DNA of 64,000 nt from Oceanibium sediminis (GTDB lineage: Bacteria > Pseudomonadota > Alphaproteobacteria > Rhodobacterales > Rhodobacteraceae): NCBI RefSeq assembly GCF_003265325.1, contig NZ_QGNX01000008.1:1-64000 (forward strand), written 5' to 3'. Below, piece by piece: positions 1 through 8,808 of this stretch; positions within the stretch are counted from its first letter, which is position 1; every line of letters starts with the position of its first letter. Under the pieces are notes generated by a model. That model searched no databases, was not told the origin of the DNA, and saw nothing but the letters and a program-made list of their open reading frames with translations. A program made the position numbers and the translations under genes.

Positions 1-162
1 GGGCGCCGACGGCGGCATGGCCCGTCCCAGCGGCCAGGGCGCTTCGGCTTCGCGGGCGCGCGCCCAGGCGGCGGCATGGCGGCGCGACAGGGCGGCCTTG
101 GCGCGCGCATCGGGGGTGCAGAGCACCTCGACCGCGGCCGCGCTCAGCGTCTGGATGCTCAA
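1..162 (-). CDS. DUF455 ferritin-like protein, N-terminal fragment
   Basis: Only the first 54 residues lie in the window; the gene runs off the left edge. It starts with TTG, whose last two bases overlap the TGA stop of the upstream peroxiredoxin gene, so the two are translationally coupled. The visible start (MSIQTLSAAAVEVLCTPDAR, then an Ala/Arg-rich helix ending in GRAMPPSAP) matches the N terminus of the DUF455 ferritin-like proteins that often follow bcp in Rhodobacteraceae. The iron-ligand helices are outside the window, so the assignment rests on this short stretch and the gene order. Function in the family is poorly defined. Confidence 0.6.
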   Translation of the reverse strand, partial: MSIQTLSAAAVEVLCTPDARAKAALSRRHAAAWARAREAEAPWPLGRAMPPSAP

Positions 163-632
163 AGCGACTTCAGCGCCTCCAGCACCTCTTCGGCGTGGCC
201 GGGGACTTTCACCTTGTGCCAGATCCGTGCGATCTTTCCGTCATTGCCGATCAGGAAGGTCGTGCGTTCGATACCCATGTAGGTCTTGCCGTACATGCTC
301 TTTTCCTTCCATGTGCCGTAGGTTTCGCACATGTCGCCGTCCGCGTCGGACAGAAGCGGCATTCCGAGCCCATGCTTCTGGACGAATTTCTCGTGTTTCG
401 CGACGGTGTCCTTGCTGACGCCGAGCACCGCGGCGCCTGCCGCCTCGAAGGCGTCCAGCAGCCCGGTGAAGGCCACCGCCTCTTTCGTGCAGCCGCTGGT
501 ATCGTCGCGGGGATAGAAGAAGATCACCAGTGCCCGGCCCGCGAAATCGGACAGGGAAAGCGTGTCGCCCCCATCACGGGGCAGTGAAAAAGCAGGCGCG
601 GTATCGCCCGGGGACAGCGTATCGTTGGACAT
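159..632 (-). CDS. bcp: Thioredoxin-dependent peroxiredoxin, BCP/PrxQ type
   Basis: This 157-residue cytoplasmic thiol peroxidase reduces hydrogen and organic peroxides with thioredoxin. The active site is PRDDTSGCTKE, with peroxidatic Cys48 and Thr45. The resolving Cys that E. coli BCP carries five residues later is absent here (Val53); the only other obvious Cys is Cys102 in a GDMCETYG segment, so recycling may differ. I chose the ATG at 632 (MSNDTL) because an upstream in-frame extension to 692 has no family similarity. It overlaps the downstream DUF455 gene and is divergent from the AsmA-like gene across about 140 bases. Confidence 0.93.
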   Translation of the reverse strand: MSNDTLSPGDTAPAFSLPRDGGDTLSLSDFAGRALVIFFYPRDDTSGCTKEAVAFTGLLDAFEAAGAAVLGVSKDTVAKHEKFVQKHGLGMPLLSDADGDMCETYGTWKEKSMYGKTYMGIERTTFLIGNDGKIARIWHKVKVPGHAEEVLEALKSL

Positions 633-774
633 TGGTCTTCTCGTTTGGTTAATGATTATTCGCTGATATGGCACCGGCAGGGGCCTCGGCAAGGGCAGGG
701 GTCACGCTTCGGCGGGCGCCGGACACCACGGGTTGTCCATAAAATCGCCCCTTTGTGCGGGAAAGAGTTCAACT

Positions 775-3700
775 GTGAAAGGACCACGCAGATGGAAGGC
801 AGCGGCATCGCCGCCGCCCGGGCACATGCCGCGCCGCAAAAGCCGCGCGCTGCGGCTTTGTGCGTTCTGCGCGCACCAGGCGGCCTCCATGGTTGCCCGC
901 GCCATGAGCTTCGCGCTGCTGGTCGTGCTGCTGGTCCTGCTTGCGGTGGACGGGCGCAACCTGGTACTGGAACATCTGGACCCCAGGGCCAAGAGCTGGA
1001 TCGCCGCGCGCCTCGGCGCGGATGAGATCACCGTGGGCACCATCGAATTCTCGCTCGGCGCGGGGGAGGACCCCGCCGGCCTTGTGCTGCGCGACCTGGA
1101 GATCAGCCAGGGCGATACCGGACCCAGCCTGAGCCTGCCGCGGCTTGAGACGGATTTCCAGGTGCTCGCCGGGTTGCAGGGGCAGGTGCGCCCCTCGACG
1201 CTTGAGCTGGGCGGCCTGGCCCTCAGGCTGAAGCGCAGCACCGACGGGGGGCTGCTGCTCGGGGCGGGGGGTGCGGATGCGCCGATGCTCGCGCTGCTGA
1301 AACCCGGCGGCGCGGCGGCGGCAACGCCGAATTTCGGCGCGATCCTGCAAGCCACCGAGGCGCTGGACCGGATGGACATGCTCTCGGCGCTGAAGACAGT
1401 GGATATCATCGGCGTGGACCTCGATTTCTCAGACGAAGGCACCGGCCGCGTGCTGAGCGCGAAGGACGCCACGGCCTACCTGCGCCGCGAAGGCGATGCG
1501 CTGAGCGCCGGGCTGACCGCCCGCCTGACAGAGCCGGGCGCGCGCACGGACCTGACGCTTCAGGCCAGCCTGCAACGCGCGCCGGACAGCCGCCAGACCC
1601 GCTACGCGGTGCGGTTCCAGAACGCGCGGCCCTCCGACATCGCCGACCAGGTCGGGGTGCTGACCTGGCTGTCGCTGATCGATGCGCCGGTCGATGGCGC
1701 GCTGACGGCGGAGTTCGCGGCCGACGGCGCATTGCTCGGGCTGTCGGGCACGCTGAGCATGGGGGCGGGATACGTCCGCCCCCTGCCGGAGCGGGTGGTG
1801 CCCTTCACCAGCGCTTCGGTGCGTTTCGCCTATGACGCGGCGCGCGACCGGTTCGAGATCTCGACCTTTCAGCTCGACACGATCCACGGCAAGCTGCAGG
1901 CGGCAGGCCCGCTTCTGCTGGAGCGTGACGCCACGGGCGATATCGCAGCACTTGTCGGCCAGCTTGAGCTATCAAGCGTGACGCTGGCCGCGGACAGCGT
2001 CTTCGCGGACAGTATCGACTTCGCCACCGGGCAGGCGATCGGGCGCATCACTTTCGACCCGTTCCGCCTGGAAATCGGCACCCTGTCTTTGCGCAACGGG
2101 GACCTGCGGGCCACCGTTACCGGCGCGGTGGAGGCGCGGCCCACCCACTGGCAGGTCGCGCTGAACGCCGCGCTCGAGGAGCTGCCAGTGGACCGTGTCC
2201 TCGCGCTCTGGCCCGAGGCGTTCAAGCCGAAGCTGCGCGGCTGGCTGGCCGAACATATCGAGGACGGGCGGCTGACCCATTTCACGACGCATCTGCGCCG
2301 GACCGAAGGGGGCAAGACCTCCGCCATCGATTTCGCCTTCGAGGAGGGGCGCGCGCAGCTGTTCCGCGACATGCCGCCCATCGTGAACGCCAGCGGGTCG
2401 GGCCAGCTGGTGGACGGGCGCTTCGACCTGGTGCTCGACACGGGCCACACGGCGCCGCGCCCCGGGGCCAGCGATGCGGAAGGGATCGACCTAGCGGGCA
2501 GCCGCATGGTCATCGAGGACACCCGCCAGAAACCCGCGCTGAGCGATGTGGCGCTGAAGGGGCGGGGCAATATTCCGGACATGCTGGCGCTGATCGACAT
2601 GCCGCCGCTGAACCTGCTGCAACGGGTGCGGATGCCCGCCGATTTCGCCACCGGCACCGCCGAGGTGGCGGCGGACCTGCAATTCCTGATGCACCGCCAG
2701 CTGAAGCCCCGCGACGTGGCGGCCGAGGTGACCGCCACCCTGCACGACGTGGAAGCCCCGCGCATGATCCCCGGCCGCAGCATGACAGCCGAGACGCTGT
2801 CGTTGAGCGCAAGCAACGCCGGGCTGCGGATCGAAGGCCCGGTCATGGTCGCAGGGGTTCCCGTGGACGCCAGCTACACCCGCGACTTCGGGCCAGAAGC
2901 CGGTCCGCCGACCGTCACCGGGCGCTTGCCGGTGACCGTGGCCAATGCCGCCGCGCTGGGAATCGCCCTACCGGGCGACCTGATCGAGGGGCAGGGCGAC
3001 GGGACCTTCCGGCTCAGCCTGCACCCCGATGCGCCGGCGGACTTCGATGCGACGGTGCGCCTATCCGGCACGGGCCTGACGATCCCGGCGCTGAACTGGC
3101 GCAAATCGCCCGCCGCGGCGGGAACCTTGCGGGTGACGGGCCAGCTTGGCGCGCCGGTGCGGATCGACCGCTTGCAACTGGACGGGCCGGGCCTTGCCCT
3201 GTCGGGCGCGATCGGCTTCGACGGGGGCAAGCTGACCGGGGCAAAGCTCGACCGGCTCGCGCTCGGACGCTGGCTGGATGCGCCAGTCACCTTCCGGCAG
3301 GGCGCGGACGGGCGGGCGAAGGTCTCGGTCAACGGCGGGCGGATCGACTTGCGCGGCGGTACGCCAACGCTAGGGCAGGGTCGCGCGGCGCTGGACCTGA
3401 CCCTTGCCCCGGACGAGGTGATCGTGAGCGATGCGATCCGCCTGAGGGGCGTGCGCGGGTCACTGTCGAGCGGCGCGCGCCCGCTCGGCCGCTTCGACGC
3501 CACGCTGAACGGCGCAACCCCGATCACGGGCGTGGTGCGCAGCGGGGGCGAAGTGTTCCTGCAGGCCGACGACGGCGGCGCCGCGTTGCGCGCGGCAGGC
3601 ATATTCCGCAACGCGCTTGGCGGCACGCTGCGCGTCGCGCTGAAGGCGACACAGGGCGGCGGGCCGATCAACGGCGCCTTCTCGTTGCAGAATACCCGTG

Positions 3701-4146
3701 TCGTCAGCGCAACGACCCTGAGCGAGATCCTGCGCCGCGCCGACGCCGGGCGGCTGGCCAGCCAGATCGACGAGGCGGGGCTGGGCTTTGACGACGCACA
3801 GGGGCGTTTCTCCATCGACAAGGGTCAGATCCTGCTGAGCGAGGCGCGAGCCGTCGGATCCTCGCTCGGGGTGACGCTTGCGGGGCGCTACGACCTGGCG
3901 AGCAGGGCGCTCAACATGGAGGGGGTCGTCTCTCCGCTTTATGCCGTCAACGGGTTGTTCGAGCGTTTGCCGGTGGTGGGCCGCCTGCTCGGCGGACGCC
4001 CCGGCGAAGGGCTGCTCGGCGCGACGTTCACGGTAACGGGATCGGGCAAAACGCCTCAGGTCGCGGTCAATCCCTTGTCATTGCTCACCCCCGGTGCCAC
4101 GCGGGAGATATTCGAAACACGCGCCGGGATCGTGCCCGGCGGCTGA
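775..4146 (+). CDS. AsmA/YhdP-like envelope protein (DUF3971 and AsmA C-terminal region)
   Basis: This large protein (about 1123 residues) has a short basic N terminus, one membrane anchor near residues 43-58 (SFALLVVLLVLLA) and a very long beta-rich region of repeated amphipathic strands. That is the architecture of the AsmA-like group (YhdP, TamB) thought to span the periplasm and move phospholipid to the outer membrane. The C-terminal part, with the NPLSLLTPGA ending, fits the AsmA-like C-terminal region of DUF3971 proteins. I prefer GTG at 775 because a GGAAAGAG ribosome site sits eight bases before it; TTG 733 and ATG 826 are alternatives. It lies 18 bases before queA and is probably cotranscribed. 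The transport role is inferred from the family. Confidence 0.8.
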   Translation: MKGPRRWKAAASPPPGHMPRRKSRALRLCAFCAHQAASMVARAMSFALLVVLLVLLAVDGRNLVLEHLDPRAKSWIAARLGADEITVGTIEFSLGAGEDPAGLVLRDLEISQGDTGPSLSLPRLETDFQVLAGLQGQVRPSTLELGGLALRLKRSTDGGLLLGAGGADAPMLALLKPGGAAAATPNFGAILQATEALDRMDMLSALKTVDIIGVDLDFSDEGTGRVLSAKDATAYLRREGDALSAGLTARLTEPGARTDLTLQASLQRAPDSRQTRYAVRFQNARPSDIADQVGVLTWLSLIDAPVDGALTAEFAADGALLGLSGTLSMGAGYVRPLPERVVPFTSASVRFAYDAARDRFEISTFQLDTIHGKLQAAGPLLLERDATGDIAALVGQLELSSVTLAADSVFADSIDFATGQAIGRITFDPFRLEIGTLSLRNGDLRATVTGAVEARPTHWQVALNAALEELPVDRVLALWPEAFKPKLRGWLAEHIEDGRLTHFTTHLRRTEGGKTSAIDFAFEEGRAQLFRDMPPIVNASGSGQLVDGRFDLVLDTGHTAPRPGASDAEGIDLAGSRMVIEDTRQKPALSDVALKGRGNIPDMLALIDMPPLNLLQRVRMPADFATGTAEVAADLQFLMHRQLKPRDVAAEVTATLHDVEAPRMIPGRSMTAETLSLSASNAGLRIEGPVMVAGVPVDASYTRDFGPEAGPPTVTGRLPVTVANAAALGIALPGDLIEGQGDGTFRLSLHPDAPADFDATVRLSGTGLTIPALNWRKSPAAAGTLRVTGQLGAPVRIDRLQLDGPGLALSGAIGFDGGKLTGAKLDRLALGRWLDAPVTFRQGADGRAKVSVNGGRIDLRGGTPTLGQGRAALDLTLAPDEVIVSDAIRLRGVRGSLSSGARPLGRFDATLNGATPITGVVRSGGEVFLQADDGGAALRAAGIFRNALGGTLRVALKATQGGGPINGAFSLQNTRVVSATTLSEILRRADAGRLASQIDEAGLGFDDAQGRFSIDKGQILLSEARAVGSSLGVTLAGRYDLASRALNMEGVVSPLYAVNGLFERLPVVGRLLGGRPGEGLLGATFTVTGSGKTPQVAVNPLSLLTPGATREIFETRAGIVPGG

Positions 4147-4164
4147 GCCCGACCGAGAGACCCC

Positions 4165-5226
4165 ATGACCACCCGCCTGACGCTTGCCGACTACGATTTC
4201 GAGCTTCCCGAAGCCCTGATCGCGCTGCGCCCGCTGCGCCCGCGCCCGGCCTCGCGCCTGCTGGTAGCAGAGGGTGGCGGGATCGCAGACCGCCACGTGC
4301 GCGACCTGCCGGACATCCTGCGAAAGGGCGACCTGCTGGTGTTCAACGACACGCGGGTGATTCCCGCGCGGCTGAGCGGCACGCGCCAGCGCGAAACGCC
4401 CCACGGCAGCGGCATCGCGCGGGTGGAGATCACGCTGACCCACGCGGGCCCCGACGGGCAGTGGGACGCGCTGGCCAAACCCGCCAAGCGGCTGAGCCCG
4501 GGCGACCTGGTCCGCTTTTCCGAGCAACTCTCCGCCCGGGTGCTGACGCGCGAGGAGGGCTGGGTACGGCTCGACTTCTCGCACAAGGGCAGGGACTTCG
4601 ACGCTGCGCTGGAAGCGGCGGGGCAGATGCCGCTGCCGCCCTATATCGCGGCCAAACGCGCCGCGGATGCGCAGGACCACGAGGATTACCAGACCGTCTT
4701 CGCGCGCAACCGGGGCGCCGTCGCCGCGCCAACCGCTTCGCTGCACTTCGACGAGGCGCTGCTCGCGGCGCTGGAACAGGCCGGGGTGCAAAGCACCTTC
4801 GTCACCCTCCATGTCGGGGCCGGCACCTTCCTGCCGGTCACGGTGGAGGATATCGACACCCACAAGATGCACGCCGAATGGGGCGAGATCGGCACCGAGG
4901 CAATCGCCGCGATCGCGCGCACCAAAGCCGCCGGCGGGCGCGTGATCCCCGTCGGCACCACCGCCCTGCGGCTGGTTGAGACCGCCGGCGCGCAAGCCAG
5001 CGGGCTGGCCCCGTTTCGCGGCGAGACGGATATCTTCATCCGCCCCGGCCACCGCTTCACCGTGGCTGACGGGCTGATGACCAACTTCCACCTGCCGAAA
5101 TCCACCCTAATGATGCTGGTTTCAGCCCTGATGGGCGTCGAGCGGATACGCGAGATCTATGCCCACGCGATCGCGCAGGAATACCGGTTCTTTTCCTACG
5201 GGGACAGCTCGCTGCTGCTGCCCTAG
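4165..5226 (+). CDS. queA: S-adenosylmethionine:tRNA ribosyltransferase-isomerase
   Basis: QueA transfers and isomerises the ribosyl part of SAM onto preQ1 at tRNA position 34, making epoxyqueuosine. The 353-residue protein is full length for the family. Diagnostic segments are [20 protein letters not shown] at the N terminus, [36 protein letters not shown] and [14 protein letters not shown]. The start ATG follows a GAGAG ribosome site. It sits just downstream of the AsmA-like gene. No other queuosine gene is in the window. Confidence 0.97.
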   Translation: MTTRLTLADYDFELPEALIALRPLRPRPASRLLVAEGGGIADRHVRDLPDILRKGDLLVFNDTRVIPARLSGTRQRETPHGSGIARVEITLTHAGPDGQWDALAKPAKRLSPGDLVRFSEQLSARVLTREEGWVRLDFSHKGRDFDAALEAAGQMPLPPYIAAKRAADAQDHEDYQTVFARNRGAVAAPTASLHFDEALLAALEQAGVQSTFVTLHVGAGTFLPVTVEDIDTHKMHAEWGEIGTEAIAAIARTKAAGGRVIPVGTTALRLVETAGAQASGLAPFRGETDIFIRPGHRFTVADGLMTNFHLPKSTLMMLVSALMGVERIREIYAHAIAQEYRFFSYGDSSLLLP

Positions 5227-5331
5227 GACCCGTCCTAGACATATGAAACCGACCCCCGGTGTCGCTTAAGGGTCAGACGGCTTACTGGCCGATCCCCTAC
5301 CCAACCCACAGAACAAGCGGAGGCAAACGTC

Positions 5332-6627
5332 ATGCTGAGCGTGCTGAAGAATTCCTGGGCCCTGTTTCTGGGCCTGCTTCTGCTGATGATCGGCAACGGC
5401 CTTCAGGGTACGCTGCTGGGCCTGCGCGGGGCGATCGAGGGATTCGACGCATCCATAATGTCGCTGATCATGTCCGCCTATTTCGCCGGGTTCCTGTTCG
5501 GCTCTCGGCTGACGCCGATAATGATCCGCCGGGTGGGCCACGTGCGGGTGTTCGCGGCACTCGCCTCGCTGATCTCGGCGGCATTCATCCTGTATGCGGC
5601 CCTGCCGAACCCGCTGATCTGGGGGGCGATGCGGCTGCTCGTGGGCATGTGCTTCGCGGGCGTCTACGTGGTGGCGGAAAGCTGGCTGAATGAAAGCGCC
5701 ACCAACGAAAACCGGGGCCAGGCGCTGTCGCTCTACCTTATCGTGCAGATGGTGGGCGTGATCTCGGCGCAGGGGCTGCTGAACCTTGCGGACGCAGGTG
5801 GCTACACGCTGTTCGTCATCATGTCGGTGCTGGTGTCCGTTTCCTTCGCGCCGATCTTGCTGTCGGTGAGCCCGGCGCCGGTGTTCTCGGCCACCAAACG
5901 CATGACCCTGCGCGAGGTCTACAACGTCTCGCCGCTGGGCATGGTCGGCATGTTCCTTCTGGGAAGCATCGTCGCGGCGATGTTTGGCATGTCGGCGGTC
6001 TATGCCACCGAGGCGGGGCTGACGATTGCCCAGACGTCTCTTTTCGTAGCGATGATCTATTTCGGCGGCATGGTCCTGCAGTTCCCCATCGGCTGGATGT
6101 CGGACCGGATGGACCGCCGCTGGCTGATCCTCGGCTGCACCGCCGCCGGGGCGCTGTCCGTGGTGGTGCTGCTGCCCTTCGTCGATAGTTTCACCGTGGT
6201 CTGCATCCTCGGCTTCGTGATCGGGGGCGTATCCAACCCGCTTTATGCGCTGCTGATCGCCTATACCAACGACTTCCTCGAGCATGAGGACATGACGGCC
6301 GCCTCGGGTGGGCTGATCTTCGCCACCGGGGTCGGGGCGATCTTCGGGCCGCTGATCATCGGTGTTCTGATGAACGCCTTCGGCTCGTCGATGTTCTTCA
6401 TCTTCATCGGCGGCGTCCTGGCGCTGATCGCGGCCTATGCCGCCTATCGCATGACGCAGCGCGCCGCGCCGAGCGCGGACGACACGTCGAGCTACGCGCC
6501 GGTGCTGCCGCAGGCCACGGCCGTCGCGGTGGAATTCGCGCAGGAATACGCCATCGAGCGCGCGATCGACGAAGAGGAAGCAGAGGACGCCGCTGTCGCC
6601 CCCGCCAGTGCCGACGCAGCACCCTGA
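5332..6627 (+). CDS. Major facilitator superfamily transporter, YcaD-like
   Basis: This 431-residue inner-membrane protein has about twelve hydrophobic segments split into two halves, as in MFS exporters. The loop between helices 2 and 3 (GSRLTPIMIRRVGHVR) and the second-half repeat (GWMSDRMDRRW) are the usual MFS signature loops. The stretch VVAESWLNESATNENRG is typical of the YcaD-like subgroup. The C terminus is an acidic cytoplasmic tail (AIDEEEAEDAA). A GGAG site nine bases upstream supports the start. The substrate is unknown and neighbours do not suggest one. Confidence 0.88.
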   Translation: MLSVLKNSWALFLGLLLLMIGNGLQGTLLGLRGAIEGFDASIMSLIMSAYFAGFLFGSRLTPIMIRRVGHVRVFAALASLISAAFILYAALPNPLIWGAMRLLVGMCFAGVYVVAESWLNESATNENRGQALSLYLIVQMVGVISAQGLLNLADAGGYTLFVIMSVLVSVSFAPILLSVSPAPVFSATKRMTLREVYNVSPLGMVGMFLLGSIVAAMFGMSAVYATEAGLTIAQTSLFVAMIYFGGMVLQFPIGWMSDRMDRRWLILGCTAAGALSVVVLLPFVDSFTVVCILGFVIGGVSNPLYALLIAYTNDFLEHEDMTAASGGLIFATGVGAIFGPLIIGVLMNAFGSSMFFIFIGGVLALIAAYAAYRMTQRAAPSADDTSSYAPVLPQATAVAVEFAQEYAIERAIDEEEAEDAAVAPASADAAP

Positions 6628-6668
6628 CGGGGGATTGCAGTTTCGCCACAACCTGCCACCATGCGGGG

Positions 6669-7268
6669 ATGACGAAGAACGACATCACATATGAAGACGT
6701 GCTCCACTTCTGGATCGACGACGTGGGGCCGACGGACTGGTACACCGCCTCGGATGAGCTGGACGCCAGGATCACCAAGCGTTTCCTGCCCGCCTGGGAA
6801 GCCGTGCGTCAGGCCGGATCTGCCCCGTGGACGGACACGCCGGAGCAGATGCTGGCCTCCGCGATCCTGCTGGATCAGTTCTCGCGCAACATGCACCGGG
6901 GCAGGGCCGAGGCGTTCCTGCTGGACCCGCTGGCGCGGGACACGGTGCGCACAGCGCTTGCGCGGGGCGACGACGCGGCGATCCCCGCGCCCCAGAAGCA
7001 GTTCCTGTTCCTGCCCTTCACCCATGCCGAGGACATGGCGACCCAAGACGAGGGGCTGGCGCACCTGGAACGCGCGATGCCCGGGTCCCCGACACTCGAA
7101 CACCTGCGCGCGCATCGTGAAATCATCCGCAGATTCGGCCGCTTCCCGTTCCGCAACGCGGCCCTCGGGCGCGACACCACCGCCGAGGAGCAACGCTTCA
7201 TGGACAGGGGCGGATACGGCGAAATCCTCAGGGAACTGCGCGCGGCGCAGGACGAGGGTGCGGCATGA
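6669..7268 (+). CDS. DUF924 family protein
   Basis: This 199-residue soluble protein belongs to the DUF924 family, an all-helical TPR-like fold of unknown function. Visible family hallmarks are VLHFWID near the N terminus, ILLDQFSRNMHRG in the middle, FLFLPFTHAED, and a C-terminal RFPFRNAALGR segment. It begins 41 bases after the MFS gene and ends about 70 bases before lpd. The family is often found with unrelated housekeeping genes, so the context gives no function. Confidence 0.9.
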   Translation: MTKNDITYEDVLHFWIDDVGPTDWYTASDELDARITKRFLPAWEAVRQAGSAPWTDTPEQMLASAILLDQFSRNMHRGRAEAFLLDPLARDTVRTALARGDDAAIPAPQKQFLFLPFTHAEDMATQDEGLAHLERAMPGSPTLEHLRAHREIIRRFGRFPFRNAALGRDTTAEEQRFMDRGGYGEILRELRAAQDEGAA

Positions 7269-7339
7269 CAACCGGGCGGTGGTAGTCGGCTGAGAAATGG
7301 TTTAATGGTAAGCTAATTTATCCAGGGAGGAGCCACGCA

Positions 7340-8737
7340 ATGGCAAACCAGTCTTTCGATGTCGTCATCATCGGCGCGGGCCCCGGCGGCTACGTGGCCG
7401 GCATCCGGGCGGCGCAACTGGGACTGAAGGCCGCCGTGATCGAGCGCGAACACCTCGGCGGTATCTGCCTCAACTGGGGCTGCATCCCGACGAAGGCGAT
7501 GCTGCGCTCCTCCGAGGTGTTCCACCTGATGCACCGCGCCAAGGAATTCGGGCTGAAGGCCGAGGGGATCGGCTATGACATCGACGCGGTGGTCAAACGC
7601 TCGCGCGGGGTGGCCAAGCAGCTGTCCGGCGGGGTCGGCCACCTGCTGAAGAAGAACAAGGTGACCACCATCATGGGCGAGGCGACGATCCCCGCCAAGG
7701 GCAAGGTGTCCGTCAAAACGGACAAGGGCACCGAGGAAATCACCGCCAAGAACATCATCCTGGCCACCGGCGCGCGGGCGCGCGAACTGCCGGGGCTGGA
7801 GGCGGACGGAAAGCGGGTCTGGACCTACAAGCACGCGCTGCAACCGCCGCATATGCCGAAGAAGCTGCTGGTGATCGGCTCGGGCGCGATCGGGATCGAG
7901 TTCGCCAGCTTCTACAACACGCTGGGCGCCGACACGACCGTGGTCGAGGTGATGGACCGGGTGTTGCCGGTCGAGGATGCCGAGATCTCGGGCTTCGCCA
8001 AGAAGCAGTTCGTCAAGCAGGGCATGAAGATCATGGAAAAGGCCATGGTCAAGTCGCTGGACCGCAAGGCCGACAAGGTCATCGCCGAGATCGAGACGGG
8101 CGGCAAGACCGAGAAGCAGGAATTCGACACGGTGATCTCTGCGGTCGGAATCGTCGGCAATGTCGAGGGGCTGAACCTTGAAAAGCTGGGCGTGAAGGTG
8201 GACCGGACCCACGTGGTCACCGACGAATACTGCCGCACCGGTGTCGAGGGGATCTACGCCATCGGCGATATTGCCGGCGCGCCCTGGCTCGCTCACAAGG
8301 CCAGCCACGAAGGCGTCATGGTCGCCGAGCTGATCGCGGGCAAGAACGACGTGCATCCGGTAAAACCGGAAAGCATCGCGGGCTGCACCTATTGTCACCC
8401 GCAGGTCGCCAGCGTCGGCTATACCGAGGCGAAGGCGAAGGAACTCGGCTACGAGATCAAGGTCGGCCATTTCCCCTTCATCGGCAACGGCAAGGCCATT
8501 GCGCTGGGTGAGCAGGAAGGCATGGTGAAGACCATCTTCGACGCCAAGACCGGGGAGCTTCTGGGCGCCCATATGGTCGGCGCGGAGGTGACCGAGCTGA
8601 TCCAGGGCTACGTCGTCGGTCGCCAGCTCGAAACCACGGAAGAGGATCTTATGCACGCCGTCTTCCCGCATCCGACGTTGAGCGAGATGATGCACGAATC
8701 CGTGCTCGACGCCTACGGGCGGGCGATCCACTTCTAG
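7340..8737 (+). CDS. lpd: Dihydrolipoyl dehydrogenase (E3)
   Basis: E3 reoxidises dihydrolipoyl groups on the E2 subunits of 2-oxoacid dehydrogenases and on glycine cleavage H protein, using FAD and NAD. The 465-residue protein is full length: FAD motif GAGPGG (12-17), redox-active Cys43 and Cys48 in GGICLNWGCIPTK, NAD-binding GSGAIG, a second FAD motif (YAIGDIAG), and the catalytic His444-Glu449 pair in HPTLSEMMHE. A strong GGGAGGAG ribosome site precedes the ATG. It is followed by an intrinsic terminator at 8776-8799. The E1 and E2 genes are not in the window; lipoyl synthase lies 2.7 kb downstream. Confidence 0.96.
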   Translation: MANQSFDVVIIGAGPGGYVAGIRAAQLGLKAAVIEREHLGGICLNWGCIPTKAMLRSSEVFHLMHRAKEFGLKAEGIGYDIDAVVKRSRGVAKQLSGGVGHLLKKNKVTTIMGEATIPAKGKVSVKTDKGTEEITAKNIILATGARARELPGLEADGKRVWTYKHALQPPHMPKKLLVIGSGAIGIEFASFYNTLGADTTVVEVMDRVLPVEDAEISGFAKKQFVKQGMKIMEKAMVKSLDRKADKVIAEIETGGKTEKQEFDTVISAVGIVGNVEGLNLEKLGVKVDRTHVVTDEYCRTGVEGIYAIGDIAGAPWLAHKASHEGVMVAELIAGKNDVHPVKPESIAGCTYCHPQVASVGYTEAKAKELGYEIKVGHFPFIGNGKAIALGEQEGMVKTIFDAKTGELLGAHMVGAEVTELIQGYVVGRQLETTEEDLMHAVFPHPTLSEMMHESVLDAYGRAIHF

Positions 8738-8775
8738 GGCCGCGTCCCGCGCGGCGTCCGTTCACCGGATAAATG

Positions 8776-8799
8776 GGGGCCGCATCGCGGCCCCTTTTT
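8776..8799 (+). terminator. Rho-independent terminator after lpd
   Basis: An eight-base perfect stem GGGGCCGC / GCGGCCCC with a three-base loop is followed directly by five T residues on the plus strand. It lies 38 bases after the lpd stop and just before the end of the convergent chemoreceptor gene. Confidence 0.9.
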
Positions 8800-8808
8800 C
8801 GTGCCGCG

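Noticed and set aside
5266-6651. A 461-codon minus-strand frame opposite the MFS gene
   Set aside because: Composition is dominated by His, Gln, Arg and Asp, and the plus strand encodes a well-formed twelve-helix transporter with a good ribosome site.
7302-7316. TTAA-N7-CTAA upstream of lpd, as a possible CtrA site
   Set aside because: A single imperfect match in a short AT-rich gap ahead of a housekeeping gene; no supporting second site.
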